The notes under the pieces: model-generated
Seen by the model: only the letters and a program-made list of their open reading frames with translations
The model's database searches: none
What the model was told of the DNA's origin: nothing
Part shown: piece after piece, positions 29,824-42,300 of the stretch
How positions within the stretch are numbered: position 1 is the first letter of the stretch
Layout of the letters: each line of letters starts with the position of its first letter
Source: Escallonia rubra
Taxonomy: Eukaryota > Streptophyta > Magnoliopsida > Escalloniales > Escalloniaceae
DNA: 64,000 bases
Assembly: GCA_033065855.1 (NCBI GenBank)
Contig: JAVXUO010002080.1
Span: 62,001 to 126,000 of the forward strand
Direction: 5' to 3'
Position numbers and translations under genes: made by a program

Positions 29824-30960
29824 ATGGCTGATAGAGAAACACGTTCTTCAGGGAAAGACACAGACAATGCTTTGAAAGATATGTATGTGATATTGCGGCG
29901 TATGGTTTCTTGCATGGAGAATCAGGAAAATAACAATCTCAACCACTGAGGGTCTAGCCATGATCTATAAGGGCAAGGTAAATATGAAATGCTAAAGAAT
30001 TTCATGAATATGCATCCACCAGAGTTTGTTGGAGAGGGTGATCCAGACAAAGCTGAAAAATTGGATTAGGAACTTGGACAAAATATTTAAAACCATGGGG
30101 CTGAATGATGAGATGAAATTATTACTTGCAAATTTCAGACTTGAAAACGATGCTGCTTGTTAGTGGGAAATGATTGATAGCAAATGGGCAGCGGCTCAAA
30201 CAGTTTGCACTTGGGAATTGTTCAAAACCGAGTTCAATAAAAACTACACTCCTCAAAGGGTTAAACTGAAAATGGAGGCTGAGTTTTCGAATTTGGAGCA
30301 AGGTAATCTAACGGTGTAACATTATGCAACTAAGTTCACATCATTGGCTAGGCATGCTTCGTACTTGGTAAAGGGAAAAGATAGGAGGGCTAGAAAGCTT
30401 CAAGATGGTTTAAAGCCTGAAATCGAAGAAAAGATCTCCATTCTCAATATCGATGACTATTACGAAATGGTAGATAGAGCTTTGCTCATTGAGAAGAGTG
30501 ATGGGGAGATACAAAGGAAAAGGGCACGGTTGAGTGGAACTAGACCAAACTTTTGAGTTGGCAAGGTAGAAGGAATTTGAAAGCCGATGGTAATAAAATG
30601 CAAAGACCAGGGGAATATAATGATCAAAGAAGCATGCATCAACCTAGGGGCAAGCTTGTAACTCAGCAAATTCAACAAGTACAAGGTACAAATTGACTTG
30701 TTCTTATTGTGGCAAGGTTGGGCATAATTCTTATTCTTGCTGGAGGAAGGAAGGGAAATGTTAGGGCTTTGTATCCTTGGATCACCATGTGAATGACTGT
30801 CCTAATCTGAGGCCGAAATCGGTTCAACAAAGTGGCAAGCAGGGAACGAGCACAGGCCGAGGTACCGGGAAACCAAGACTTCAGGGAAGAGCTTTTGGTT
30901 TGGGACAAGAGGAGGCAAGAAATTCAGCCGAAGTGATTGGATGTACACTTTCTATTTTTT
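29824..30960 (+). pseudogene. Chromovirus gag, broken
   Basis: It begins at ATG 29824 (MADRETRSSGKDTDNALKDM). The gag core is spread over several frames: PPEFVGEGDPDKAE near 30020, then RHASYLVKGKDRRARKLQDG in the ORF at 30344-30556. The zinc region near 30695 reads CSYCGKVGHNSYSCWRKEGKC, followed by VNDCPNLRP. In-frame stops and frameshifts occur throughout. Similarity to the gag at 24756-25786 is clear, so the two elements are related. Confidence 0.78.
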
Positions 30961-32290
30961 AGCATTAGGCACGAGTTTTGATTGATCCAGGTTCTTCACA
31001 TTCTTATGTAGCCTCACATTTTGTGTATCATTTGGGTAAGAAACCTGAGAGTTTACCATATGAACTTTTGGTGAGTATACATACGTGGGACTCCTTACTT
31101 AGTGACGTCTTATATAGATCATGCCCTACTAATAGTGTGTGGTAAGGGACTTAACGCTGATTTGATACTTTTACCCCTTCAAAATTTGGATGTCATTCTT
31201 GGTATGGACTGGTGTTCTCAACATCATACTAATGTTGATTGTCATGCTAAGAGTGTTGCTTTTGATATGCCGGAACAAGGTACATTGGGATAAAAGGTTT
31301 TCTTCAACACCTATTATTTTTTCTATTCATGCTCGTAAGTTGCTTTCTAGAAGTTTTGTTGGGTACCTTTGTTATGCAATGGATTACGGTAAGAAAGAGC
31401 AGGAAAGTAAAGACATTCCAGTTGTTTGTGAGTTTAGTGACGTATTCCTTGATGATATAAAAGCTACCCCCTAATCGAGAATTTTAATTTGTTATCAAGT
31501 TACTACCAAGAACAAGTCCGGTTTCTAAAGCTTCATATAGAATGGCTCCAAGAGAGTTGAAAGTTCAGTTGTAAGAACTACTGGATAAAGGCCTTATTCA
31601 GCCAAGTGTATCGCCATGAGGTACTCCCGTATTGTTGTTAAAAACAAAGACGGTTCTTTGAGATTATGTATTGATTATAGGCAATTAAACCATGTGATTT
31701 TGAGGAACAAATACCCACATCCGCACGTTGATGACTTGTTTGATCAATTACAGGGTGCAACAATATTTTCTAAGCTTGATTTAATATCAGGATATCATCA
31801 ATTGAAAGTCCAGAAAGAAGATGTACCCAAAATAGCTTTTAGAACAAGTTATGGTCATTACGAGTTTCTTCTTACGCCGTTTGATGTTACTAATGCTCCA
31901 GCAGCCTTCATGGACATGATGAATCGTATTTTTCATCCATACTTGGATTCCTTTGTTATAGTCTTTATTGATGATATTCTTGTCTACTCCAAGGACCGTG
32001 AACAACATGGGTACCATCTGCAGATAGTGTTGCAAGTCTAACGTGAAAGAAATTATATACAAAGTTTAGCAAATGTGAACTTTGGCTCGAGCAAGTTACA
32101 TTTTTGGGACATATTGTATCTAGTGCATGTGCATCCGTAGATCCGGTAAAAATTAAAGCGGTTGTAAATTGGCAAAGACCGCTTCTGTGAAAGAAGTTCA
32201 TAGCTTCTTGGAACTGACAGGGTATTACCGTAGATTTGTGGAAAATTTCTCAACGATTTCAAGTCCATTGGTAAGCTTACTCAAAAAACA
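30961..32290 (+). pseudogene. Chromovirus protease and reverse transcriptase, broken
   Basis: The protease motif VLIDPGSSHSYVASHF lies at about 30975-31020, and NLDVILGMDWCSQHHTNVD follows in the frame at 31102-31293. RT is the best-preserved part (31616-32041): [31 protein letters not shown], and the catalytic FIDDILVYS at about 31963-31990, the gypsy equivalent of YVDD. The following ELTGYYRRFVENFS block lies near 32210-32250 in another frame. The frame stops at 32041 and does not reach RNase H. Confidence 0.85.
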
Positions 32291-32369
32291 GTGAAGTTTG
32301 TTTGGGCTACAAAGTGTGAGAGGCTAGTTTCGAAGAATTGAAGTAATAATTGATTTCAGCCCCTATTCT

Positions 32370-32745
32370 AACTCTATTGAAAGGTAATGATGCCTCACAT
32401 GTCGGTTTGGGTTGTGTTCTAATGTTGTGAGGAAAGATAATAGCCTATGCTTTGAGAAAGCTAAAACCCTATGAGCAAAACTATCCCACACATGATTTAG
32501 AGTAATTGGAAGCAATTGTATTTGCCCTGCATAAATGGCGGCATTACTTGTATGGGACAACGTTTGAAGTGTATACGGACCATAAAATCTTGAGGTATTT
32601 ATCTTCACAGAAAGAGCTTAATATGAGGCAATGTAGATGGATGTTCTAAATGATTATAATTACACTATCCAATATCATCCGGGTAAAGCTAATGTGGTTG
32701 CTGATGCATTGAGTCGAAAAGCTATGGTTTTATACTTGATGATAA
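32370..32745 (+). pseudogene. Chromovirus RNase H, broken
   Basis: The blocks [47 protein letters not shown] and YHPGKANVVADALSRKA are in the usual order. They carry several in-frame stops (for example after GCVLM and THDLE) and at least one frameshift. Confidence 0.75.
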
Positions 32746-32989
32746 AAGAATGAAAATTATTAGAAGATGCATGCGTTTGTAAGCCTCGGCTACTTAAGAA
32801 AGGTTTGTCTTTGCTAATATTAGCATGCAACCTATTTTGATAGAAAGGATTAAAGAAGCACAATCACTAGATCCAGAAGTACAAGCTATTTTGAAAGATT
32901 TGAGTTCCGAATCAAATTTTACATTGCACAGTGATGGTCTGCTTTGAATGGGTAATAAAATGTGTGTTCCGAATGATGCTAGTTTGAGA

Positions 32990-34256
32990 TGAGAGATAAT
33001 GGAAAGAGCACATTAGTCCATGTATTATATCCACCCGGGAAGTACTAAAATGTATAAGGATTTCAAATCTAGTTATGGTGAGGTAACAAGAAAAGAGATG
33101 TGTGGCTGAATTTGTTGCAAAATGTCTTACATGTCAACAAGTTAAGTTGGAACATCGCAAACTAGCTGGGTTACTTCAACGGTTATCTGTGCCCGAGTGG
33201 AAATGGGAACATATTACGATGGAATTTGTATAAGGTTTACCTCGAACTTGAAATGGACATGATGCTATTTGGGTAATTGTTGATAGACTTACTAAATCTG
33301 CTCACTTTCGTACTATAAATATAACTTACACCTTAGAGAAGTTGGCACGTATGTATATAAAAGATATTGTTAGATTCCATGGAGTACCGATAAGCATTAT
33401 TTCAGATCGAGATCCTCATTTTACTTTGAAGTTTTGGAAGGATTTTCAAAATGCAATGGGAACTAAAGTAGCTTTTAGCACATCTTTCCATCCATAAACA
33501 GATGGTCAAAGCAAAAGAACAATTTAGACCTTGGAGGATATGTTACGAGCATGTGCTATGGAATTGAAAGGTAACTGGAATGATCACTAGGCACTTGTGG
33601 AGTTTTCTTACAATAATAGCTACCACTCTAGCATTGAAAAGGCACTATTTGAAATATGGCAGGAAGTGCAGATCTCCAATTTGTTTGGATGAAGTTCGTG
33701 AAAAATAGTTACTTGGACCTGAATTGGTGCAAGAAACCACAGAAACAATCAAGGTGATCTGTGATCATTTGTTAATGGATAGGAGTAGACATAAAAGTTA
33801 TGTGGACAAAAGAAGAAGAGATTTGGAATTTTCTATAGAAGATCATGTATTTCTACGTGTTTCACCTTCTAAAGGGGTTACCAGGTTTGGAAAGAAAGGA
33901 AACTTGGCACCACACTACATTGGTCCCTTTGAGATTTTGGAACGGATTGGTACAGTAGCATATCGGGTTGCATTGCCACCATCGCTAGCTGGTATACACG
34001 ACGTTTTCCACGTATCTATGTTGAGGAAGTATGAGCTTGATCCTTCACATGTATTGCATCATGAACTGATTCCGATTCAGAATTATTTATCTTATGTCGA
34101 GTAACCGATTCAGATTTTGGACTGAAAGGAACAAGTGCTATGGAACAGGAACATTCCACTTGTTAAGGTGTTATGGGAACACCATGAAATTGAAGAAGCT
34201 ACATGGGAGAGAGAGGCCGAAAGCAGAAAGAAGTATCCCCGTCTTTTTCCTTACTA
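32990..34256 (+). pseudogene. Chromovirus integrase with C-terminal chromodomain
   Basis: The zinc-finger end CLTCQQVKLEHRKLAG lies near 33125. Core blocks follow: [35 protein letters not shown] and FSTSFHP, with stops before TDGQS. ORF 33724-34104 carries the GPF/Y-type module (HYIGPFEILERIGTVAYR, then DVFHVSMLRKY). After a stop at 34102-34104, VKVLWEHHEIEEATWERE and YPRLFPY form a chromodomain-like tail, the mark of Tekay/Del-type chromoviruses. Chromodomains steer integration to particular chromatin. The coding end is about 40 bp before the 3' LTR. Confidence 0.82.
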
Positions 34257-34298
34257 AGGTATGAATTTATGGACTAAATTCTTTTAAGAAAGGGTAGG

Positions 34299-35944
34299 TG
34301 TGAGGACCTCAGTTTAACCTAGTTGTAAACTTCATTTTGTGCTTGTTATTATGCATGTAGCAGTGATATCTTTCTTAATTAAAAGATCTTATGCATTATA
34401 TGAGTGGTTTTCATGACCTATTTATTTAGAACAAGTTGTATGCTTGTGTTGGCATAGAAGCACCTAGGTTGGTGGATTAGCTTATTCTTAATCTTAATTA
34501 GTTGGTCTTAAGCATGATTAGTTATCCCTAAGCCAAATTAGTTGAGCCTTAATAGTGATTATACTAATCTGGACTAGTGACGGTTAATCGTGATTGGCTA
34601 AGCTTGATTAGTTTGCCCTAATCTTGATTAAGCTAATTATGGTTACTTAGTTACTAATCTAAGTTAACTAGTACTAATTAAGCTTATTAAGTATAAATAA
34701 TTCAGTTGTCATGTTCTTGTTGCTAAGACTTGGCAGGGGTCTAATACTCTTAAAACACTTGTTTATCTAGGGAGAAAACTCAACAGATTTTTCTAAACTT
34801 TAGTGACTCATGTCTTCAACCTTTTGAAGTGGAAACAAGAAGGGAAGAGAGAGGGGAGGTGCCTACATGTAGAAAAATTAGAGAGGAGGTTTGAGAGCTT
34901 GAAGAAGGAAGGAAAAAAAAAGGAGAAGTTACTGTGCAAATTTCAAATGAGTAATTTATTAATGGTTAGATGTTCTTTTTTATATTATTCACAAATTCGA
35001 AGTGTATGTTACCTTAAATTGCTTAGATTTGGAACTGGTCAGCTTTCACTGAAATTGTGTTTTGTGTTAAGAAGTGCATATTAATATTTTATATGATACT
35101 TGATGTGTTTAACATTCTCTATTCATTATATCATGCTATACACCATGTGAGTCTTTGGAAGTAGTGGCCGGGGGTCGAAGGTCGGCAAATCAGGCTTTAT
35201 GGAAACGAGATATATGTTGAGCTTGGTCAGTAGGTTAACCTCTCAGGAGCATTACGTTGCGCAACATATGTTGTCTATATGTGCGAAGTCTTGTGTAAGG
35301 TCTAAATTTATCACTCATCAATTGAATTTGATCGGCTCAGCTTTTGAGTGAATAGTTTAGGGTTTTACCAAGAAAGCATGGTAGGTGAACGAGCATTTGG
35401 TTTATTTTTTTTTTTGGCTCCTTAGAGTCATTATGATATGTATAATGCTTGAGTTAATTATTGCTTGTTCACTACATTTTATGTTATGCCATTCATGAGT
35501 TGAAGAGAATCATGTTTTGTTGGGCTTATGCACACTCGTTATGATTAAGATAGTGTTTATGTTGGTCATATGTTTGCTCTGCTTAGCTGTGGCTAACCCC
35601 TTTCCATCTCTACTTTTTAGATACTGGAGAGAATATAGGCGAGGGCATTTTGAGTACCCCTTTGTGCTCAAGAATCATGGATAATAAGTCCTTACTCACT
35701 TGTAAAGAGGGGTGAGGTGTGCTATGTAGTTATCTATCATTTGTTTATGAGTTAGTGAGAAGTGTGGTGTGTTTATGTACGTATAAGTTTGGATTTGTAA
35801 GGATGTATGAATGTAATATATGTCTTAAGGTCTTCATGGGTGGTTTTTTTCCTACCATTTTAAATGCAAACTAGCGCTCTCTGGTTACCTTCGGAAGAAG
35901 GTTAGCATGCTAGCGTATGTGTTGTCGCTTCTTGGGGCATGACA
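34299..35944 (+). repeat. 3' LTR of the chromovirus, shortened
   Basis: It begins TGTGAGGACC after a weak purine tract (AAGAAAGGGTAGG) and ends GGGGCATGACA. Its last 950 bp align well with 28775-29702. Compared with the 5' LTR, a segment of about 670 bp holding the repeat triplication is missing at about 34985. The first 500 bp are poorly alignable. Confidence 0.72.
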
Positions 35945-36840
35945 GTAGAGTTAGGAAGTCGGCCTTTAACTTTTAGTGGTATTATTCCTAGGGCACGTGT
36001 TTGTATGACAATCGTTCTCTGTACTAGTATGGCTCGTACTTGTGTAGATCATATGGAGGGCCAGGAGGTCCCTTATAGAGAAGTACATCTACCTCATATG
36101 GAGGAACAACAGAGAACCCAGAGTTGATGGTCGCAATGTTGAATACAATGAACCAAATTCTGACCATGAGGACTCAGAATTTGGCTAACCAGCAACAGGG
36201 GGTACAGAACCCAGCAACCACAACCTCATGATGAGAGTACCCTGTGTGATTTCAATGAACTGAACACGACGAGTCTTAAGGGATCCTTGAACCCTTTGGA
36301 GGTTGAGGGTTGGATAAATGAGTTGGGGAAAGTTTTTTGGGCGATTATTGTTGTGAGGCAAAAGGTGGATTTTTCCATCTATAGGTTTAGGGTTGAGGTA
36401 GATTAGTGGTGGAAGGTGGTAGGGCGATACTTCAGCAGTTGGCTGACATGAACTGGGAGCAGTTCTGGGAATTGGTTTTTAACAAGATGTTTTTCATCAA
36501 GCTACCATGAGCAGATGCTTAGGGAGTTCGTCAATGTTGCACAGGAAGACCATGATTCCATGAATGAGGTCGAGATGAGATTCTCACTTCTCGCTACATT
36601 TTCCATCAGGATGTTACTAACGAAGGCATCTAGAAGTTTGAGTGGGGGCTTAGGCCTTGATTGAGAGATGAAGTGATCTCTGATCCGTTGATGAGCTGTA
36701 TGGAATGTGTACACTTGGTTCGTGCTTTTTGAGAAATCCAACTTTGACAATAGGAGGAGGTATGAACAGAGGCACGATGGAAAAACATTCGGGTCAAAAT
36801 ATGGCTTTCAAATGTACTATCGTGGGTCTTAACCAAGTGG
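35945..36840 (+). pseudogene. Gypsy gag fragment, family of 61051-64000
   Basis: From GTAGAGTTAGGAAGTC this matches the untranslated leader and gag of the minus-strand element at 61051-64000, including the start ATGGCTCGTACTTG (about 36030) and the MVAMLNTMNQILTM and NLANQQQG segment. The gag core continues with LEVEGWINELGK and is broken by stops and frameshifts. It has no LTR or primer-binding site of its own, because the left end is fused to the chromovirus 3' LTR. Confidence 0.65.
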
Positions 36841-36904
36841 GTTGGTTAGTATGATTTTGGTTACTAAAGCACAACAGTTACTGCGTCGGGTTGTCAGGGG
36901 TATA

Positions 36905-37192
36905 CTGCACATGTCACGGATACATGGCAAGATAATATTAAGTTGTCATATATCCATGTGTCTACCCCACACACTCTCACATGTGACATGCCACAAACCT
37001 TTTATAACTAACTTATGGTATTTTGAAATTGACCCCAAAGTTTTGCATAATTGCTTTTTAGACCCACAACTTAATTTCAATATTCATTTTATGTAGACAA
37101 ATAATATAACACAATCATATTATTTCAATCAAAATTAAATATGTTTAATCTTAATAAAATGATTAGAAGCTAATTAAGATCGGGGCCTCACA
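36905..37192 (-). repeat. LTR fragment of the 22094-24605 family
   Basis: Read on the minus strand from 37192, TGTGAGGCCCCGATCTTAAT and the next 280 bp or so match the start of the LTR at 22094, including the TTGTGGGTC--AAA--CAATTATG block and the GTGTGAGAGTGTGG region. The rest of the LTR is absent. Confidence 0.75.
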
Positions 37193-37193
37193 C

Positions 37194-37749
37194 TAACAGT
37201 ACTCTGGTTGCTTTTATACGTGGACTAACTGTCAGGACGATGGTGATACTATTTGTAGGAAGATGGACTGTGCCCTTGTTAAGAACACTTGGATTTCTAA
37301 ATTTCCTAAATCTAAAGCAATTTTTCGTCCTAAATGTATCTCTGACCATTCACCCATCCTCATCTACTCTCTTGTCAAAGTTGACAAGGTGCCCAAGCTG
37401 TTTAATTTTTTCGATATGTGGGCCAATCATCATAAGTTTTTGCCTCTGGTTGCTAAAGTGTGGGGCACACCCCTTGCGGGTTGTGCCATGTTCAGGGTTT
37501 GTCAGGAAGCTAAAGCTGCTTAAACTACAGCTTAAGGACCTCAATAAAGAATACTTTAGAAACATTTCATGTAGACTTAATGTGGCTATGGCTTCCTTAG
37601 AGTATGCTCAGAACATGTTAGCGGTGAACCCTCTTGACCCACTATGGCATCGGATTGAAAAGAAGAAGCTAGAATTTTTTGTTAGAGTGAGTGGAGAGGA
37701 TGAGAGTTTTTTCTTAAGCAAACATCTGGGATTCACTTGGTTGATGTGA
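37194..37749 (+). pseudogene. LINE endonuclease C-terminal part
   Basis: The reading begins YSGCFYTWTN and continues through MDCALVKNTWISKFPKSKAI to CISDHSPILIYS, the SDH motif of the apurinic-like endonuclease of L1 elements, which nicks target DNA. The frame stops at 37523 and linker sequence follows in another frame to 37749. The N-terminal catalytic residues are missing because of 5' truncation. Confidence 0.75.
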
Positions 37750-37798
37750 GAGATAAAATTTTTTTTTTTCTTCAAGTCAGTTAATAGAAGAAGGAATT

Positions 37799-38124
37799 CT
37801 TTTTTTTAGTAAATAATAATATATATTAATCGATGAAACAATAGTACAATATATGGAAGGGGCATACCCCATGAATACAATAATGGGAATGCAAGTCTTG
37901 CTAAGCAAGAGCTAATAAGTAAACCTAAACTGGGTTAAAACATGCCACACTGGCATCAAAAGAAAAGAGGTAAGTAAACCACCGAAGCTAGATCAGCAAA
38001 ATAAAATACAGAGAAAGAACCAATAGTGACCACATGAAGGTAACAACAGCAGGTGAAGCCACGTGGAGTCTGGAGATCATGGTAGAAAGACCATCGCACT
38101 AACAACATCGATAAATAAGATAAG
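37799..38124 (-). mobile_element. Small retroposon with target duplication
   Basis: This insert of about 325 bp is flanked by direct repeats AGAAGGAATT (37789-37798 and 38125-38134). It starts with a T8 tract on the plus strand, so it is a retroposed copy in minus orientation with an A-tail. I see no coding region and no clear tRNA-type A/B boxes. It could be a SINE or a LINE 3' end. LINE coding resumes after it as RRNFNKISS. Confidence 0.6.
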
Positions 38125-38129
38125 AGAAG

Positions 38130-39320
38130 GAATTTCAATAAAATTAGTTCTCTTCTTCGATCTGATGGGACCATCCTTGAAGCCTTTGATTTGCTTAAGG
38201 CTTTGATTGTTGACCACTTTTAGAGTTTGTTGGGAACTCGTGGCCCGGATCACTATCCGGAATTGAATGCGCTGAAAAACTGGATGTCCAAATCCCTTTC
38301 ATGTTCTTAGCAGCGTGAGATAGATTGTGAGGTTGCTGAGGACAAGATACATAAGGTTTTATTCTCTCTCAAGGATGGTAAGTCCCCTGGTCCTGATGGG
38401 TATAATGCCGTCTTTTTTAAGAGGGCATGTCATATTGTGGGGAAGGATATTATGGAAGCGATTCAGGATTTTTTGGATAATGATCAGCTTCTCAAATAAG
38501 TTAACGATACTTCCCTTATCTTAATCCCCAAAGTGACTAATCCCTCGACCCTTAATGATTACATGACTATTTCTTATTATAACACGATTTATAAGTGCAT
38601 AGCCAAGATCATTGCTAATCGTGTTAAAGTGGTGCTTGGGGACCTCATTGATCCTTCCCAGACGGCCTTTGTTACCTCTCAGAGTATTGCAGATAATATC
38701 CTCTTATCTCATGACCTCATGCGAAACTATCATCGGAAGGATTTCAAGGTTCCTAGATGCGCCATGAAGGTGGATTTGATGAAGGCCTATGATTGTTTGT
38801 ATTGGGATTTTTTCTTTGATGTGTTGGTTTGCCTTAGATTTCCCCCAACGGTTATTAGATGGATCAAAGCCTGTGTCTCAAGCACGAGCTTTTCAATCAT
38901 CATAAACGGGGAATCTAATGGTTTCCTTCGGGGTAGGCGAGGTATCAGGCAGGGGGATCTGGTGTCTGCCTACCTTTTGTTATATGCATGGATGTTCTTG
39001 TAGGGATGCAGATGCTAGTAGCTGGTAGTTAGTTCTGCTACCACTGGAGAAGCCAAAAGGTTGGTAGCTTTCAACTTGCCTTTGCTGATGATCTCATGTT
39101 TTTTTGTCGAGGTGACCTTCCTTCGGTTCAAGTCTTGAAACATGGTCTTACTATATTCCAACAGCTCTGGGAACTCATTCCCAATCCTTATAAGAGCCCT
39201 TTTCTCTCCGATGTTGAGCCTGCTACCAAGGCTTTGATCTCTTCTTGTCTTGGCTTTCTCGAGGGAGAGCTCCCTATGCGGTATTTGGGAGTCCCTCTAA
39301 TCTAATCTCCACTTGTTTGC
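38130..39320 (+). pseudogene. LINE reverse transcriptase, broken
   Basis: Several frames hold L1 RT blocks: DGKSPGPDGYNAVFFK near 38370, LILIPKVTNPSTLNDYMTIS, then ORF 38533-39003 with IYKCIAKIIANRVKVVLGDL, QTAFVTSQSIADNILLSHDL, MKVDLMKAYDCLYWDF and RRGIRQGDLVSAYLL. The FADD-type catalytic box is near 39080 (FQLAFADDLMFFC), followed by GLTIFQQLWELIP and MRYLGVPLI. Frameshifts and stops at 38275, 38498 and 39003 break it. The domain would prime reverse transcription at the nicked target. Confidence 0.82.
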
Positions 39321-39337
39321 GGAAAGAGGACTGTCAG

Positions 39338-42300
39338 TGTGATACCCTGAACATACCGAAAGTTAATCTAATTGTGAGTTTGATTAATTAAGGGGTACTA
39401 TTTTTATTAAGTAGTAATATTATGGTGATAATTAAGTGTTGGGGTGTAATATCCCACATCGGTTGTGAGAGAGTTTACGATTGGCCTTATAAGACCCTGC
39501 CTATGAACTCATAAGTACCTACTTGGCTAGCCCTTTTGAGGGAGGCAATGCCCTGTGGTGGGGCCGTGGACCGGGTTGTTACAGATGGTATCAGAGCCGA
39601 CTCTCGAAAGCTCGGGCTGGGCTGTTCAGTTGGGTTGCCAATGGTTGGGGGAAACAAAGGCAAGCCCTGGTATATCCCACATCAAGAGGATGGTTGGGGC
39701 AACGAAGGGTGAGCCGGGTATATCCCACATTGGCTAGAGAGGAAGATTCTGGGCTATGTGTGATCGAGCCTTAGCGAGGACGCTAAGGAATAAGGCGGGG
39801 AGATTGTAATATCCCACATCGGTTGTGAGAGAGTTTGCGATTGGCCTTATAAGACCCTGCCTATGAACTCATAAGTACCTACTTGGCTAGCCCTTTTGAG
39901 GGAGGCAATGCCCTGTGGTGGGGCCGTGGACCGGGTTGTTACATGGGGAGCTAAATAAGGGGTTAGTGTGGCCTTGGGGGTTAAAATATAATTTTGGAAA
40001 GTTAAGGGGCAAAAATGTAATTTTAGAAAATATGGTGAACGAGATGCACATTTTTTTAGTAGCATCATTTCAATGATAATGAGGTGTTAGGGGGCTAAAG
40101 GAGGGGTTAGGGTGAATTTGGGGTCAAATTGTAATTTTCCAAAGTTGAGGGGTCAAAATGCAATTTTATAAACTTGAAGGGCCAAAGTGCAAATTATGGA
40201 AGTTTCCAAACGTGTCATAAGGTGGGGAGAATTCTGCCGAGTGTCTTCCACCTCTTGAGGGAATTGGGCTGACTAAGCCTCATAAACAATAAACTATGCT
40301 GGGGAAAAATTCTGATGGAATGAAAATATAAAAGAAAAGTTTTGGGGTAAAAAATAGAAATAAGACAAACTGAAGAACACGAAGAACAAGAGCAGAAGCA
40401 GCCGTGGGAAGGACAGAAAAGAGAAGAAAATAGAGGAAAAAGGAGGAAGAAGAAGGAGGGGAAGAAAAGGAAAAAAAAAGATTGAATCCGAACCCTAATA
40501 GGGTATGAACCTTGAACCCCAAATTGTGAAAATTGGTTGAATTTGTTGAAGAATATGCGACGTATATATATATATATATGCTTAGGTCGAATATATGTAG
40601 ATTCGGGATGGAAATTGAAAGGGGATCTTGATAGCTTGTGCACTACGAGAATCTAAAGCACAACTAAGAAGAGAAAGTGATCAGGGTTTCGAATTTGGCA
40701 AGGTTTCAATGTGCGTGGGTGTGTGCTTCAGTGTGTGTTCTTCAATTTCGGTAATGGGTATGGATTAGTGCGGTGTAATTATGTAAATTGAATGGATTTA
40801 GGGCATTAAAATGTAAATTGCATTGCGATTAAGTGATTAAAGGTGAGGGAAAGTGAGAAATTCAGGTGGGATTGAAGGAGAAATGTGCCCAGGTGTGTGT
40901 GACGGCTGAAGGAGGAAGAGGATGAATGTGTGTGGTCAAGGTGTGTTAGTGTGTGTGATGATCTGAATAGTAACATGTAATAGTCACTAAAGATGAAAAG
41001 TCATGAAGCAGTTTCTTATCCGCTTTTAAAAAATAGTTAGGATCAGATTTAGCCAAAGTACAAAACATAGACCCTAGTTATCGTTAAGAGATATACATTG
41101 TGGAAAAGTGTCAGATTTTTCTTAGGTGGGGAAGAAGGTTAATGAATACTGTGATTTTGAAACTTTACAGTGAAATTTAAAATAACAAACTAGCGCGGTT
41201 TTGCACGAAAATTTTCTGAGGACCTAGGATGCTGAGAAGTTTCATTTCTAAAAATTTCGGGTCATTTTGAAGTCTTTAGCTATTTTTGGCCGAATAGACT
41301 TTTAAGCGCTCGGTCCGGATATCAGTTCGGGATTTTTGGGTGAAACTTTTGTAAAATACGTTTTAGCTCAAAAATGATTTCAAGATGCTTAAAATAGCGT
41401 TTAAAGTGGTCTTGAGAATTTTCTGGTGCCGGGAACCCTCAGGGGGTATTTCGGTAATTTGTCGCCCCAAGGGGGAATTTTTGGTAATTTTGGTAATTCG
41501 GGAAAGGGTGTAAGACACCTGAAAAATTGTTTTAAAGTAGTTTTGAGATGTTTGTTGGGGCGATGGTCGCTAGGGTTGTTTTGGTAATTTTACATAAGTG
41601 GGGGGTGTTTTGGTAATTTTGCCTTTGAAATTTTCTGAGGGACTGTTCGGGCTATAAATGATATAGTTCTTCTAAAAAGTAGTTTCAAAGCAGTTTTGGG
41701 GTGTTGGTGGTGTAATGGCCATCAGGGGGGGTATTTTGGTAATTTGTCATGTTGGCACTAAATTTTTGGGAACGCTTGTTATCTAGCGTCTAGAGTGACG
41801 GAAAGTGAAGAATGGTTTTAATACGTTAAATAATGGGAGTGGTTATTGTGGAGGCGTCGATAAGGCTGGGTTAATGATCCAGTTATCGTATCAGATTAAC
41901 AAATTGTGGTAAGACGCTATGAACCGTTAAGTGGGAAGGGGTAGAATAAGGAGTGCGTATATGTTCAATGATGTCTAACGAGCAGAGTATTATTTGACTT
42001 GGTGATGCAACTCGTTGCGATCAGAGATTGCGAGTTGCTTCGGCTATAAGCCAATGAGGTAACGACAATGCGGTTCTATTATGCTAATTCATTGTTTCGA
42101 TTAGCATGTCATGTTGATGACGTTTTGTTGGACTCTTGTGGTTATGATTTGACACCGGTAGTTACTGTGACCGGTATTCGTTGATTTGGAATTATGTTGT
42201 GGAGGACTTAAGGTAGAATAATTTTCCCTTAGTCCGCCCTGTTGATAAAGTTTGGTAAGAATAATTCGTGTCCTAGTATGCTATGATTCAATTCGATTAA

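Larger units (their letters stand above)
27146..35944 (+). mobile_element. Decayed Ty3/gypsy chromovirus (Tekay/Del-like), both LTRs
   Basis: This 8.8-kb element has an LTR at 27146-29702, a tRNA-iMet primer-binding site at 29710, gag, protease, RT, RNase H, integrase and a C-terminal chromodomain in gypsy order, and a 3' LTR at 34299-35944. Every domain is broken by stops. The flanking 5-mers differ (CATAT before, GTAGA after), and the sequences on either side belong to different elements. It may be a product of recombination between elements rather than one clean insertion. Confidence 0.82.
37194..39337 (+). mobile_element. L1-type LINE, 5'-truncated and interrupted
   Basis: This holds the end of an endonuclease domain and a reverse transcriptase of plant L1 type, both broken. 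The 5' end is abrupt, next to an LTR fragment. A small retroposon splits it at 37799-38124. The 3' end is cut by the large LTR starting at 39338, right after the RT segment MRYLGVPLI. No 3' UTR or poly-A tail remains. Confidence 0.8.

Noticed and set aside
39445-39943. Cassandra-type TRIM with 5S rRNA in the LTR
   Set aside because: The 139-bp LTR lacks the 5S A-box/C-box region and is too short; it is an ordinary TRIM.
40215-40643. 142-codon minus-strand ORF, paralleled at 51064-51465
   Set aside because: Presence in both LTRs reflects LTR homology; the peptide is a Phe/Ser/Leu-rich translation of a purine-rich tract.
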